Assembly: GCA_025526995.1 (NCBI GenBank)
Contig: JAHLKG010000007.1
Location: 1 to 64,000 of the forward strand
DNA length: 64,000 nucleotides
Origin: Powellomyces hirtus
Taxonomy: Eukaryota > Chytridiomycota > Chytridiomycetes > Spizellomycetales > Powellomycetaceae
Reading direction: 5' to 3'
Shown here: one piece after another, positions 50,497 through 61,115 of the stretch
Layout of the letters: each line of letters starts with the position of its first letter
Numbering within the stretch: position 1 is the first letter of the stretch
Position numbers and translations under genes: made by a program
The notes under the pieces: model-generated
The model's database searches: none
What the model was told of the DNA's origin: nothing
Seen by the model: only the letters and a program-made list of their open reading frames with translations

Positions 50497-51589
50497 TCAC
50501 TGAAATAGTAAGGCCTCCATATGCCTATTGTATCGTCCGCCAACCACTACGCTAGACCGCAAGATTTCGTCTATATCGGCTTTCTCCTCGGACGAAAGCG
50601 CGACTCGCGCCATGTTTTCTGCAACACGAGTGGCGGTGGTGGCCCCAGGAATTGGAATGATAACGGGAAGGCCGTTTTGCCCGCTTTGCGCGTGGATCCA
50701 CGCTAGTGCCAGCTGTGCCGGGGTGACCGGCTTGCCGTCCGGGCCCACTCTCTTTGCTGCAAAGTCCTCGACAGCGTGGAGAAGGTCCATGTTTTTTGCA
50801 AAGTTCTCTGGCTGAAAGCGGTCCAAGTAGCGCCGGAAATCCCCCTCTGGTATGTCTTCTGGCTTCTTTATGTGACCCGTGAGGAAGCCGCGACCGAGCG
50901 GGGAATACGCCACGATGGGGATGCCGAGTTCTGCGCAGGTTTTCGCGACTCCATTGTCCAAAATTTCGGTGGACCACAAGGAGAACTCGACCTCAACAGT
51001 GGCAATCGGATGGACTTTGTGTGCCCGGCGGATGGTTTCTGCGGAAACCTCGGACAAGCCGATGCCCCCAATCTTGCCAGCTTTCACATATGTGGCTATT
51101 TCGGCGATGGTTTCTTCGATAGGTACGGCGGGATCAACGCGCGCACACTGAAAGATGTCGAGATATTTGGAGCCCTGCAGATGTTCGAGCACGTTGTCAA
51201 TGGACCGTCGGATGTCAGCCGGCGCGCCTCGGGGCGCCAAGGTCTGCAGGTCAAGCCCGCCCTTGATACTTAGAACAACTTTCTCGGCATCCGCCGGGTT
51301 GGTGGCAAAGTATCGCTGAATCAGCTTCAGATTGAGCTCTGGTTCCGGGGATCCATAAAACTCTCCTCCGTTCCAAAAGTTGGCGCCGTGAGCGAGCGCT
51401 TCCTGTGTGACATAAACCGACACATCAGATTCATTTGGTCCCCGCGTCCTATAAGAGCGTATAGACTCACACACACAATACCTTCATGGTAGCAAACGCC
51501 TGCTCATCTGGAGTCTGGACCGGACGCCACGTGAATCCCATGAGACCGAATCCAGTGGCTCCAACTGGTTTTGAGGTGACGAAAGACAT
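50497..51589 (-). CDS. plr1: aldo-keto reductase, pyridoxal reductase (plr1) type
   Basis: Two exons (51589-51482 and about 51402-50497) give about 338 residues. The start reads [20 protein letters not shown]. Exon 2 has the catalytic Tyr in [10 protein letters not shown], Lys in VVLSIKGG, and [17 protein letters not shown] where most aldo-keto reductases carry the active-site His; the CARVD form is usual for yeast pyridoxal reductases. Cofactor and barrel elements follow: [43 protein letters not shown] and [17 protein letters not shown]. Likely reaction: NADPH-dependent reduction of pyridoxal to pyridoxine in the cytosol. Substrate assignment is by family resemblance only; other AKR8-like reductases are possible. 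Confidence 0.85.
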
Positions 51590-52194
51590 ATGATTTTCAG
51601 ATAAGTATTATGATTCCGGGAGACGCGGGTGGTCAGAACTGATTGTATGAATGGAAGGAAGAAATGTTTTGGAGAGATTGGGTTGAGTGTTGGGGAGCTG
51701 TCGTCTGCTCCCCCCTTTTCATCTCATGGTAACTTGCTCTAGAACTGGGTTATGATGTGTAATTGACCAGCCACACCGGAGCTTCACGTGAGGAAAAGTT
51801 CTTCCCAGAATTCCAACAACTGGCCGGTGGTTTCGGAGGTCCGAGGACAAAGGCCGAAGATAGTACAATCTAGAAATAATCCTATATATGCCTGGCGCCG
51901 AGTCGAACACAACAGCGCGACGCCGCGACGCAACTGAGAACGGGAGGACGCGTGTATATACTGTACGTGGAAGTTGGTCATTTGAATGACGGTCGATTTG
52001 TCACTTTTGTCACACCAAGAATGTTCCTTTGACACGTATCGCCCATGTCTTCAAGTTGCAAGGCTCATCTGCACTGCGCTGATCTCTCCGTTTTGAAATA
52101 TAGCTATCACTGTATGCCTTCTCGACGACGACGACAACTTTGGAGATATCGATTCTAATGGCGATTGGGAAAGTGCTGTTCTGCAAAAGGAAAG
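51590..52194. other. reductase upstream region and tRNA flank
   Basis: About 600 bp holding the promoter side of the reductase gene and the 3' flank of the tRNA gene. No coding signal is seen. Confidence 0.4.
52185..52188 (-). terminator. RNA polymerase III terminator of tRNA-Gly
   Basis: A TTTT run on the coding strand lies six bases after the tRNA 3' end, a minimal Pol III stop signal. Confidence 0.6.
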
Positions 52195-52266
52195 TGCAAC
52201 CACCGGGATTCGAACCCGGGCCACTCGCTTGGAAGGCGAGTATATTAACCACTATACTATGGTTGC
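52195..52266 (-). tRNA. tRNA-Gly(TCC): tRNA-Gly (anticodon TCC)
   Basis: The minus strand folds as a full cloverleaf without intron: acceptor stem GCAACCA pairs with TGGTTGC plus discriminator A, D-arm with AGTGGTTA, anticodon stem ACTCGC/GCGAGT around loop CTTCCAA (anticodon TCC), and T-arm CCGGGTTCGAATCCCGG. The internal A and B box promoters are intact. Confidence 0.97.
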
Positions 52267-52615
52267 GATGCGAAAACAGTTGCAAGGCCAATGTTAGCTT
52301 CAATATTATATCCCGCTGAGGCTCTTTACTCGCGTGTGAATTCTTCTCTCCTCCTTCGTCTCTTTCTTCTCTTTCACAATCCAACTTACTCAGCATCAAC
52401 GTTTTATCATAACCCTCGACCACACTCCGCTCTCTTACATCTACGCTCAACGGCAACCTCAGTGTCACTTCCGCCTTCAACACTTGGCACTTCCGTCGCA
52501 GAACCCCTTCTTTGGTTCTCCATTAACATTGCACCAGCCTCCGTCTCCGGTTTCGTTTTCGTTAGATCACTTTCAAATCTGCTCGTAATATCAATCCCAC
52601 CACTGTACAATAAAA

Positions 52616-55428
52616 ATGTCGCTTGCAACGCTTTCCCCCTATGACGCTCCTAGGCAGCAGAAAGCTTCGGGCAAAACAGTGTTTGTCCCTCTGCCGCGCG
52701 ACCACGACCACATTTCACTCCGCGAAACCCTCCTCGACATTCTTCCAAACATAAAGACGATACATTTTGCCCCAGGAAATCTGTTCGCAGTTTTTAGCTC
52801 TACGCACCTTGCCGAAGACGCCATTCAGACCATTAATGATTCGCTGAGGATTAATGCCCAAATGTCGAGAACAGAGCTCGCCAAAGATCCCGGAAGCAAC
52901 AACTATACCAACAACAATCATGATCCACGCAGACTCGTTAACGAACCCAGCTGTGAGATTATTCTTGCTACTCCGCGGTTCTTGGAAGGGGAGGATGTGG
53001 AAAGAGTGCTGGAAACATATGCTGGCTTTGAGCGACTTCAAGGCCGCAAAGCCATCTTCTCAGACGCTTTATGGGCCTGGAAGGCTCTGGACGACCTGAA
53101 CACTACTACGAACTTCGCGGCTCATTTCGCCAAGTTGCGTGACGAGCCCGTTTTGCCCGATACTGACGCTGAGATCAGCAACATAGACACAAACGCCAGG
53201 CCACCGCGACGCCACAATGGAGCCCGAACCATCTTTGTAGCAAAGATACCAAAAAGTTCGAATGTCTCCATCGCGCGGGATTTACTTGGTATGCTCGCCC
53301 GTTACAGAGGCTTTGTTCGACTTTCGTTTCAATCCGAGAACCAATGCTTTGTGGATTTCTACGACCCTGCCAGTGCACAAAATGCCATCGCAAGGATCCG
53401 TGCTACCACCAGCATGTCCGCTGCGCTCGCTCACAAGCGACCCACGGACCCTACGCAGTTTCCCCTGGAGGCGTCTGCAGCTGCCCTTTTCGTTAAGCTC
53501 GAGTCCTTCCTTCCGGAACCCGAGGCTCGTGCTCTTTTTGAACACATGCCCAGTTGCGAAGGAATAACTTTTGCACCTCAACACTGTATTGTTCGCTTTG
53601 CCAGTCCGCAGGACGCCGGACACGCGCTCGACTATATCCGCCGTTGTACCAATCTCGTGGTCAACTATGCGAAGAATGGGACCAGAAACAGCATCACGCT
53701 AGGACACAATGGCTCGCTCTCCGATTCCGGGCCCATTGGATCGCCAGGTGTCAAAGTACACATCCCTCCTTATGGCGCGAACCCCAAAGAACTGTTTTCC
53801 ATATACACTGGATTCAGAGGTCTCATCTGTGATGAGGATGGATCGCTGATTGGCATTTATGAGGACATAGATGCCGCCAGACGGGCTCATTTCGAGTTAC
53901 TGCGCTCTCTGAGCTCAGAAACAACCCTCATCCGGAGATCATTCACCCCGCGCACTCCGAAGGGCTACGTGAACCCATCTACCGTCCTGTACGTCTCGCT
54001 AAATACTCCTCTGACAGAAGGCCAAGTGAAACGTCTGCTTGCCTCCTACACTGGCTTTTCGAACTTCAAAACCATTATCAAGACGTCTGGAGAAAGATAC
54101 GGACTGGTTCAGTTTGCTTCCGTTGCTGATGCACAAGCTGCTCTCGAAGATCTTGTCCGTATCACAAACCTCAATGTGGACTATTCTAAGAAAGGGGAAG
54201 GTGCATTCATATACTCCGCTGGCGATGGCCGTCCCCGAATGGAGACTCGTACACTACCATCTGGACCTGTTGTAAACATTTATGGAAGCACCGAAAGCAC
54301 TGTCGGACGAAATGATACGGCACTCTCGAACGAGGAAGATGAGATTCGTTTCCAGGAGTTTGCAGGGAACAAACGGAATACCGAGGTCCCAGCTCCTACC
54401 ATTCGTGCTGCCGGCAATCCGACTCCCAATCTTTTCAAGGACGCGAGAGGTTCAGCGAGAAATGTTCTTCACCTGACCTCTCCACCCCACTCGATATCCA
54501 CACTTAAAAAGTATACCACATCCCAACTATCAGCAACCCGCTTGATTATCAAGCGGAACTACTGCTTCATCGTTTTTCCGGACCATGAGATCGCGTCTAA
54601 AGCCATCCCCAAATTGGCCGAACGGTTCCCAGCCTGTGAAGTTCAGTTTGCCCGATCCGATGTCAGTCAGAGTTCTTTGAACGCATCCGGTAAAAGCCAT
54701 GGTACCTCAGTCAATGAAGCCCCGAGCGAAAGCCTTCTCCTCAACGTTGGTTGGAGTGGCGCTGAACTGGTCTTCGCGGATCTCTGTCGCAATTTTGAGG
54801 GCTTCAAAGAAGTTGAGGTAACGCATGTCAGTCCGATTCCGTTCTTTTACACAGTTGTTGACAATCGTTCCGTTTCTGCCCGAAGTCTATATCCCCCAGC
54901 AACGGTCTCGCACATTTCGGCACTCAGCAACAAGCGCAGAGAGCACTCGAGGACTTGAACTCTACCACTAACGTTCAATGCGCCTACGCCACGCGCAACA
55001 CTGGCACCCATTCAGACGCAGCCACTGGTCCAGCAACGTGCAATCGCAGCAGTCATATCCATTACAATGGCGGGCGACCGCGTGGTACCCATCGTTCCAG
55101 CCAGTCGCACATTAATCACGGCCCTTCGGCTGGCAATGGCATCGGCAGGCCAAACCGCAACAAGCCATCTGACACGGATAGGACAACCGATGAGAACATT
55201 ACCGAAATCGAGTCCTCCTTCCGTGGTACCGCTAAGCCGCCGGCCTTGGCATCAGCTGGGAAGAGAGCGAACCCTCCAAGACGACGAAATGAAAAGGAGA
55301 ACAGAGCGATGTCTGCTCATCCACCGCTCACAGATCAAGTGTACCACGACTCGGTTGGCACACCAACGCTCGGTGATAAAAACCGTAGCCGAATCTCTAC
55401 AGCGACATCGCAGGCTGCTAGCGCTTGA
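52616..55428 (+). CDS. multi-RRM RNA-binding protein
   Basis: Two exons (52616-54817, 54886-55428; GT-AG, phase 0) encode about 914 residues. At least five or six degenerate RRM-like units can be seen. Each starts with a strand such as TIFVAKIP, ALFVKLESFLP, VLYVSLNTPL or LLLNVGWSGAELVFADLC, has an aromatic RNP1-like strand (NQCFVDFYDPASAQNAIARI, YGLVQFASVADAQAALEDLV, NGLAHFGTQQQAQRALEDLN) and ends in a recurring T-N-x3-(Y/H)-(A/S)-K/T strand (TNLVVNYAKNG, TNLNVDYSKKG, TTNVQCAYATRN). Such repeats of one RRM type suggest internal duplication, as in Whi3/Mmi-like RNA binders. The C-terminal 160 residues are basic, polar and probably disordered. Without the intron the frame stops early at 54958, so splicing is needed to complete the last RRM. 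The RNA target is unknown. Confidence 0.8.
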
Positions 55429-55895
55429 TAAGTAGTAGAATCCGCTAGATGCCTTCTTCACGCATGCGCGGTTAGGATCCTCGAACCCATGCCAAATTCC
55501 TCGACAACCCTGTATCATTTGTGCCTCAACCCCTGCACCCACACCAGTCCCGGCCGCTCCCTTTCTCAATTTGATGTTCTGCTACCTTGGCATATTACAT
55601 ATTTGAAGATATAGGGAAAAGATTCAACTCTGGAACGGACTGCTGAACAGATTGCTAATAAGTATCCAAAGTATTGACAATGCATTTCTAGCCTCTGGAC
55701 TTCACCCACATCTGACGGTGTGCACATGTAGAGCAGACAGTAAAATGACTGCGGATATATATCTCTCAAAACAAGAAATTACAAAGATTAGTTGCTGTGT
55801 GCAACCATTGTTTCTGTGATTTCAGTCTTTGTCTTACTGATAGCAAAAACTTGAAAACAATTCATTGCAGCATCAATTTTCTTCAGGCATAAAGT
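55429..55895. other. 3' flank of the RRM gene
   Basis: About 470 bp of AT-rich sequence up to the first transposon-derived repeat. Nothing coding is seen. Confidence 0.4.
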
Positions 55896-56180
55896 ATTAG
55901 AGATATAGGCGTTTCCAGTATTTTATCGGAAATGCAGAGGATTGGCCAAATTTGGGACACTCTGCTTGCATTGCTTTCGTAAGGTTTACAGAGCTCTTCT
56001 GTAATGCAGATGACAGTGTAAGGTTGTCAGATGCACAGAGATGTATGTATGGCAATGTATATTCCATAAAGTCTTATTGGCAAGGTCTCCTTTGTTGAGC
56101 AAACTTATCTACTTTTTTCTTCAATCACGTGATCACACATGATCCAATTCAGCTCTTAGCGTTACCGGTATAACGGTCAC
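55896..56180 (+). repeat. left copy of a diverged direct repeat, probable copia LTR remnant
   Basis: This stretch (from AGAGATATAGGCGTTTCCAG to CGGTATAACGGTCAC) recurs at 59319-59606 in the same orientation with many substitutions and small indels. The two copies flank the decayed Ty1/copia coding region. Shared landmarks are the palindromic TCACGTGATCACAC and GCGTTACCGGT. I cannot see a TG start for an LTR, so the left end is eroded or the boundary lies elsewhere. Confidence 0.65.
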
Positions 56181-56671
56181 GCATTCCAAACGGAGGTTCC
56201 AAGTTAGGATCTAATGTAAGAACTAATGTTGAGTACGCAATCTTCAACATTCCAATACACCCCCTGTCCGAGCAATCGATCTGCAGTGAACAGACTTTAA
56301 TCATTCGGGAGCTCCAAGCAATCAATCTGCAGTGAACAGATTTTACTCATTTGGGAGCTCCGTCATGGACACTTTTGTCATTGGTGTAGCAATGTTGTTA
56401 TAAAGTTTAATGTATTGGAATGTTGAGCTTTGCATACTCAACGCTAGTCTTTATAGTAGATCCTAACTCCTGGACACTTTTGTCATTGGTGTGGCAATGT
56501 TGTCGTAGTGCTTAATGTATTGAAATGTTGAGCTTTACGTACTCAACGCTAGTCCTTACATTAGATCCTAACTTGGAACCCCCGTTTGAAACACGTGACC
56601 GTTATACAATACATTAAGCACTACAACAACATTGCCACGCCAATGACAAAAGTGTCCATGATGGAGCTTCC
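56171..56671. repeat. block of nested direct and inverted repeats
   Basis: Two 45-bp direct copies (56271-56315, 56317-56361) are followed by two 104-bp direct copies (56366-56469, 56471-56574). Outer arms of about 70 bp (56171-56237 and 56537-56606) are inverted copies of each other, containing GGTTCCAAGTTAGGATCTAA and its complement. A further inverted copy of the start of the 104-bp unit lies at 56607-56671. The block sits between the left LTR-like repeat and copia gag. Confidence 0.75.
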
Positions 56672-56779
56672 GAATAAGTAAAATCCCTTCACCGCCTCAA
56701 ATCTGTACCTGGAAATGAACAACTCTCCTTTGTATCTGGGACGCTCACTGGCAATACAATGGTGCCAGAACTACTGCAA

Positions 56780-59300
56780 TAAGGCTGATAAAGGGAAATA
56801 TCCTCTCATTACCAAATGGCCAACTTTCAAGCAACCTTTCCTCTGACATTATCAAGCGCACGATCCCAAAGAGAACCTACTATCTCAGTTCAAAAGATTA
56901 CGGCAAGGAAATCACACCATTCAGGATTACAATACCTCATTCACGGAGATTACCAGCCAGTTTATCACAGAGATCTCGTTCCTGGCACACAAGTGGTTCT
57001 ACCTTCGAGAAAAGAACAAACAACAACCTGTCTTTGTCAGAACCCAACCCTACAATGATCTTGAAAATCTACAAGCAGCAGCTCAACATTTGGATATTGG
57101 AAGTAACATGAGTAACGAGAAAAACCGTTTCGCCAAAAAGAGCAAAACATTGCGCTCAAAGCCCAACCTTTGAAGAAAGACGGCTCAAGTCACAAAAAGA
57201 CCGACGCAAAGAAGACCACAGACTTGAAGAAGAAGCAAAACTTTCCCTGTTGGTTATGCAATTCAAACAAACATACCCCGTTCAATTGTCCCCTCGAGAC
57301 CAAGGCTGTCGAAGCTTTAAAACTGGCTGCTAATGCCAACATTGCAGAAGCACACAATGCCACTACTCTGGCACATCTGGATTCAGGCTGCTCCTAGCAT
57401 ATAACAAATGACATTTCCATTCTAGAATTCTATGAAGAACATTCAACCTGCGTCAGATTTGGAACCAAAGCCTTTCTGGATGTTGAAGCGACAGGGAACA
57501 TGACATTGAAGTTTTCAGATGGAGAAGACTTCTCAACAATGTTCTCTATATTCCAAAACTTGCCAAGACCCTCATCTCAGGCTCCGCACTCACTAAAGAT
57601 GGAAAGAAAGCTACCTTTGAAGATGAAAGCACTGTCATTCATGACTGCAACGGCACTATAAACGACATCACTATACCTCTTGTTCAAGGAATGTATCATA
57701 TCTCACCAACTCTGATGGCTTTCATTACCCGAACACGCTCAAGGACACATGCATTGAGCACACAGGCACACGCGTCAGAAAATACATCTACCAAATTGAA
57801 GAAATGGACAAACACGTCCAATGTAGTGATGAATGCGTTCGACACATGAACTCAACCCTCAACCCTCAACCCAGTCTTCAGTGTCATCTGTGCTTGCAAG
57901 GGTGGCTGCTCTAAATTGGGGCTGGTCAGCCCCATTGGAGAACGTCAGCCTCAGCCACAACAATGGCTTATCCGGAGGGAGGGGAGGCCATTTGCTAGGC
58001 TCTCTTTCAGCTGTCCCCCCTCTCCCTGGCTTCCACGTCTCTTTCGGGCACGTGAGGGCCTCCACCCCTCTCCTTGCAAGTTGGGGGCTGGATGCCCCTG
58101 GGGGATTGGCTGCCCCTCATGGGGTGGCAGTCTCCTGGCCTCGTCAGCTGTGGCATAGTTGCTGGCCGCTTTGTTGATCTCTTCTGGGACTGGTTCCGGT
58201 CCCATTTCCCCCATTAACAAAGGAACCCTCTGGCATCACCGTTTGGGCCGCCGGCACCCACATCATGAGAAAACTCAAGCTCTCAATGACAAACAAAGTC
58301 TGCAAAGAACGTGGGTTTGGTAAGCACAAGCGCTCACCATTCAACAGTATGATGACACGGTCCAAGACGCCACTCGATCACCTACATTTTGACCTTAATG
58401 GCACGCACATACCAGCAGTTAGCGATGAGAAATATGCCCTCGTTGTAATCAACGACTATTCATGCTTCACATGGATCTTCTTCTTGAAGGTGAAGAGTGA
58501 ATCTACTGCAAAGTTGATTGAATTCATGAACTTCATCGAAAAACAGAGCAACAAACAGGTGAGACGACTTCATTCCAATAAAAGGAAGGGAGTTTGTCAA
58601 TCACAATCTGAAGGAATTCATTTCAAAGAAGGGAATCCTGCATGAACTTGCCGCTGCAGATTCCCCACAGTCCAACGGTGTAGCAGAAACGTTCAACCTC
58701 ACCCTGTTTGACACCATATGTTCATTGGAACACTCATGCGGCATCCCAAAGCAACTCTGGACCAAGTTAGCGGCTACATCAACCCTCACTTACTCACCTT
58801 TGTGTGATGTGGGCCAATGCCTTTGTGCATCTTGTCAAGAGAAAACAAGTCTCAAAGTTGGCACTGCGCGCCACATGTCTGAAAATCATTGGTACAAATT
58901 TGCCGGCACTTACCGCTGTTGGAATGACAACTGCAAAGAAATAGTCATTTCTTGCAATGTAACGTTTGACAAAACCTTGCCAATCAAATTAGAAGAACCC
59001 TACAAAGTTAAAGAGATTCTCAGTCACATGACTGTCCGGAAGGCCTTGAATTCCTCTGCAAATGGCTGGGACTCAAAGCCAAAGACAGTACATGGGAACC
59101 AATTGAAAATGTCAATCATTTGACGGTCTTTGCAAACTACATCAATGAGAAGATGGTGATCGCTCTTTCGGCTACAAGTACCAAAGAACCCCAGACCTTC
59201 AAACAAACGCTCTCATTGGATGATGCGCCAAAGTGGACCGAGGCCATAAATGCTAAGTTGTAGTCCACTCTCACCGTTGAAACGTGGAAAGCCATTAACC
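56780..59300 (+). pseudogene. decayed Ty1/copia gag-pol with a chromodomain
   Basis: Pieces appear in copia order but in shifting frames. Gag remnant (about 56.85-57.17 kb, LRQGNHTIQDYNTSF); CCHC knuckle CWLCNSNKHTPFNC (57256-57297); protease LDSGCS followed by an in-frame TAG (about 57395); pre-integrase WHHRLG (about 58.24 kb); integrase core HLHFDLNGT, YALVVINDYSCFTWIFFLK and AADSPQSNGVAETFN (58.37-58.70 kb); SH3-like YRCWNDNCKEIVISCNVTFD (about 58.91-58.97 kb). A chromodomain follows (58.998-59.15 kb: YKVKEILSHM, then after a frameshift FLCKWLGLKAKDSTWEP). Then comes the start of reverse transcriptase (DAPKWTEAINAKL), broken by a stop. The remainder of RT and RNase H is missing. A GC-rich block (57.85-58.22 kb) interrupts protease and pre-integrase. 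Confidence 0.8.
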
Positions 59301-59318
59301 CTAAGACCTTACTTCTAT

Positions 59319-59606
59319 TGGAGATATCAGCGTTTCCAGTACTTTATCAGAAATGCAGAGGATTGGCGAATTCAATGCAGCCTCCAGTATACTTTGTAAA
59401 GGGGGTTTACAGAGCTCTTCTGTGATGCAGATGACGGTGTATTGTTGTCAGATGCACGGAGATGTAATGTATTGGAAAGTATTATTATGTCTCAAGTCTT
59501 ATCAGTAATGTTTTGCTTGTCCAGCGTTCTAATCTACTTTTTCTCCAATCACGTGATCACACGTGATCCAATTCAGCTCTTGGCGTTACCGGTGTCATGG
59601 TCAGGC
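59319..59606 (+). repeat. right copy of the copia direct repeat, cut by a gypsy LTR
   Basis: Direct, diverged copy of 55896-56180 (GGAGATATCAGCGTTTCCAG ... GCGTTACCGGTGTCATGGTC). Similarity stops where the gypsy LTR begins at 59607, so the younger gypsy element appears to have inserted in or next to this repeat. Confidence 0.65.
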
Positions 59607-59881
59607 TGTAATGAGGCGTGGCTTGCCAACCTAAGCCTAGACACGCGTCGGGAAGGACCCCGCGCGAGATGGATGTTAGCGTCAGCATCCCAAAGGGTAC
59701 TAGACCTTAGGGATGGCCACGGATGGCCATCACGTGACCGGGACCGCCCCGCGGTCCAGAAGAAAAGTAGGAATACTCCGACAAGGGCGTATTCAAGACT
59801 TATAGATCTTACAGTAGAATTAAAGATAGGGAATTCCCGAATAGAAGACTAGACTCTGGCAACGGACCTAGTATTATTACA
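59607..59881 (+). repeat. 5' LTR of a Ty3/gypsy element
   Basis: 275 bp starting TGTAAT and ending ATTACA, a perfect 6-bp terminal inverted repeat of the TG...CA type. The next base (59882) starts a primer-binding site. A partner LTR is not in the window. Confidence 0.75.
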
Positions 59882-59897
59882 TGGTAGCACCACCCCG
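59882..59897 (+). other. primer-binding site of the gypsy element
   Basis: TGGTAGCACCACCCCG directly follows the LTR. The TGGTAGC start matches the complement of an initiator-Met tRNA 3' end (yeast type TGGTAGCGCCGC), a common primer for fungal gypsy elements. Confidence 0.5.
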
Positions 59898-59909
59898 TAG
59901 ACGGCAACA

Positions 59910-61115
59910 ATGGCACGTAGCACCAGGAACAGCCCAATGGCAGTAGGAGAACCCAAAGTCGACACACCGACCGACAACCCCGTCGCAATTTTAGCTGCAC
60001 AATTGGCGGAGACCCAACGCCTACTGCAGGAACAGATCGCAATGGGAGAGGCCCGCTTCGAAGCCCTTCTCTCAAGGATTCTGACTCCAGTCCAACCAAC
60101 GGTTGCAACACCGCACGTCGACATCATCCTGGCGGAAGAAAACCGCGCACGAATGCAAGCCGAGAAGGAACGCCGCGAGAACCTTTGCAAGCAGCTGACA
60201 CACTTTGACGGAAAGGGAACAGTGAAGAAATGGTGTCGAAGGTCGATGAGTTCTTGAAGGTCCACACGCGCTACCTTGAGGGACTTCAGGACGGACCACC
60301 GGGACGTCGACCACATCTCAGGGTACTTCAAGGAAACCGCTGACAAATGGTGGCAAATGCTCAGAGATGCCGGCGACCAGCCCACGACATTGGAAGAATT
60401 CACGAGGATCCTCCGCATCCGCTTCTACCCCGCCAACTTACAAAACACCGCAGAAGCAAAGATGAAGCGGCTGGTTTTCACTAATAGTATATCGGAGTAT
60501 ATCGCCAAGTTCAATACCCTTTGGGCCCAGATCGCGACGCTCGACGACAAAGAGCGGCTTACCCCAAGGCAAGAGCGTGACTATTTCTTGACGGGATTTG
60601 CGACCAACCATGTCAGCCAGCGCATTTGGGACCACTGCTATGCTGCAATCATGAGGAATAATGGCGCCAAGATCCCGATCACCGAGCTACAGAACAAAGC
60701 CCTAGTATGCTACAGGATTCAAGGCTTTGCGGACGATGTCGCGCGGGTAACCCCTGATGGAAGGAGACGTCAGTACGCTGCAGTCCAGCCGGCTCAGGTA
60801 CATCGAGGGAACTATCAAGCACAAGAAAGGGGACGCCACACCCCCTATGGCTCAGGTCGTCCCACACGCGGTATGGACAACTACCAAGGGATTTCACGCC
60901 GTGAGCGCACCATCTACGACGAACGCCGTGAGCACAACGAATGTTTCAACTGCGGGGGCAAGGGGCATTACGCCCGTGGGTGCCCAGCAAGTAAAGGCAA
61001 AACCGGTGAGCATAGGACGTTCGCCGCCCCTGTAGAGATCATTGAAGCGTCCGGAGACGAGGCGGTCAGTGACGGGGGCTCAGTCAACAGCTCGGATTTT
61101 CGCCCCGGGTGCTGA
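59910..61115 (+). pseudogene. gypsy gag, frameshifted
   Basis: The frame opens at 59910 (MARSTRNSPMAVGEP) with a coiled-coil-like stretch. It breaks at about 60,235 and again at about 60,275, then continues to 61115 with the retrotransposon gag domain (YFKETADKWWQMLRDAGD, FTRILRIRFYPANLQNTAEA) and a CCHC zinc knuckle CFNCGGKGHYARGC. Translating across the breaks in the shifted frames gives sensible sequence (SKVDEFLKVHTRYLEG between them), so the breaks are recent mutations or assembly indels. Confidence 0.85.

Noticed and set aside
57833..58177. 114-codon open frame as a gene
   Set aside because: It lies wholly in the GC-rich insert of the decayed copia element and has no domain.
61066..61115. 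Programmed -1 frameshift site between gypsy gag and pol
   Set aside because: The overlap is in the -1 frame, but I see no canonical X-XXY-YYZ slippery heptamer, and other frameshifts in gag show decay or indels.
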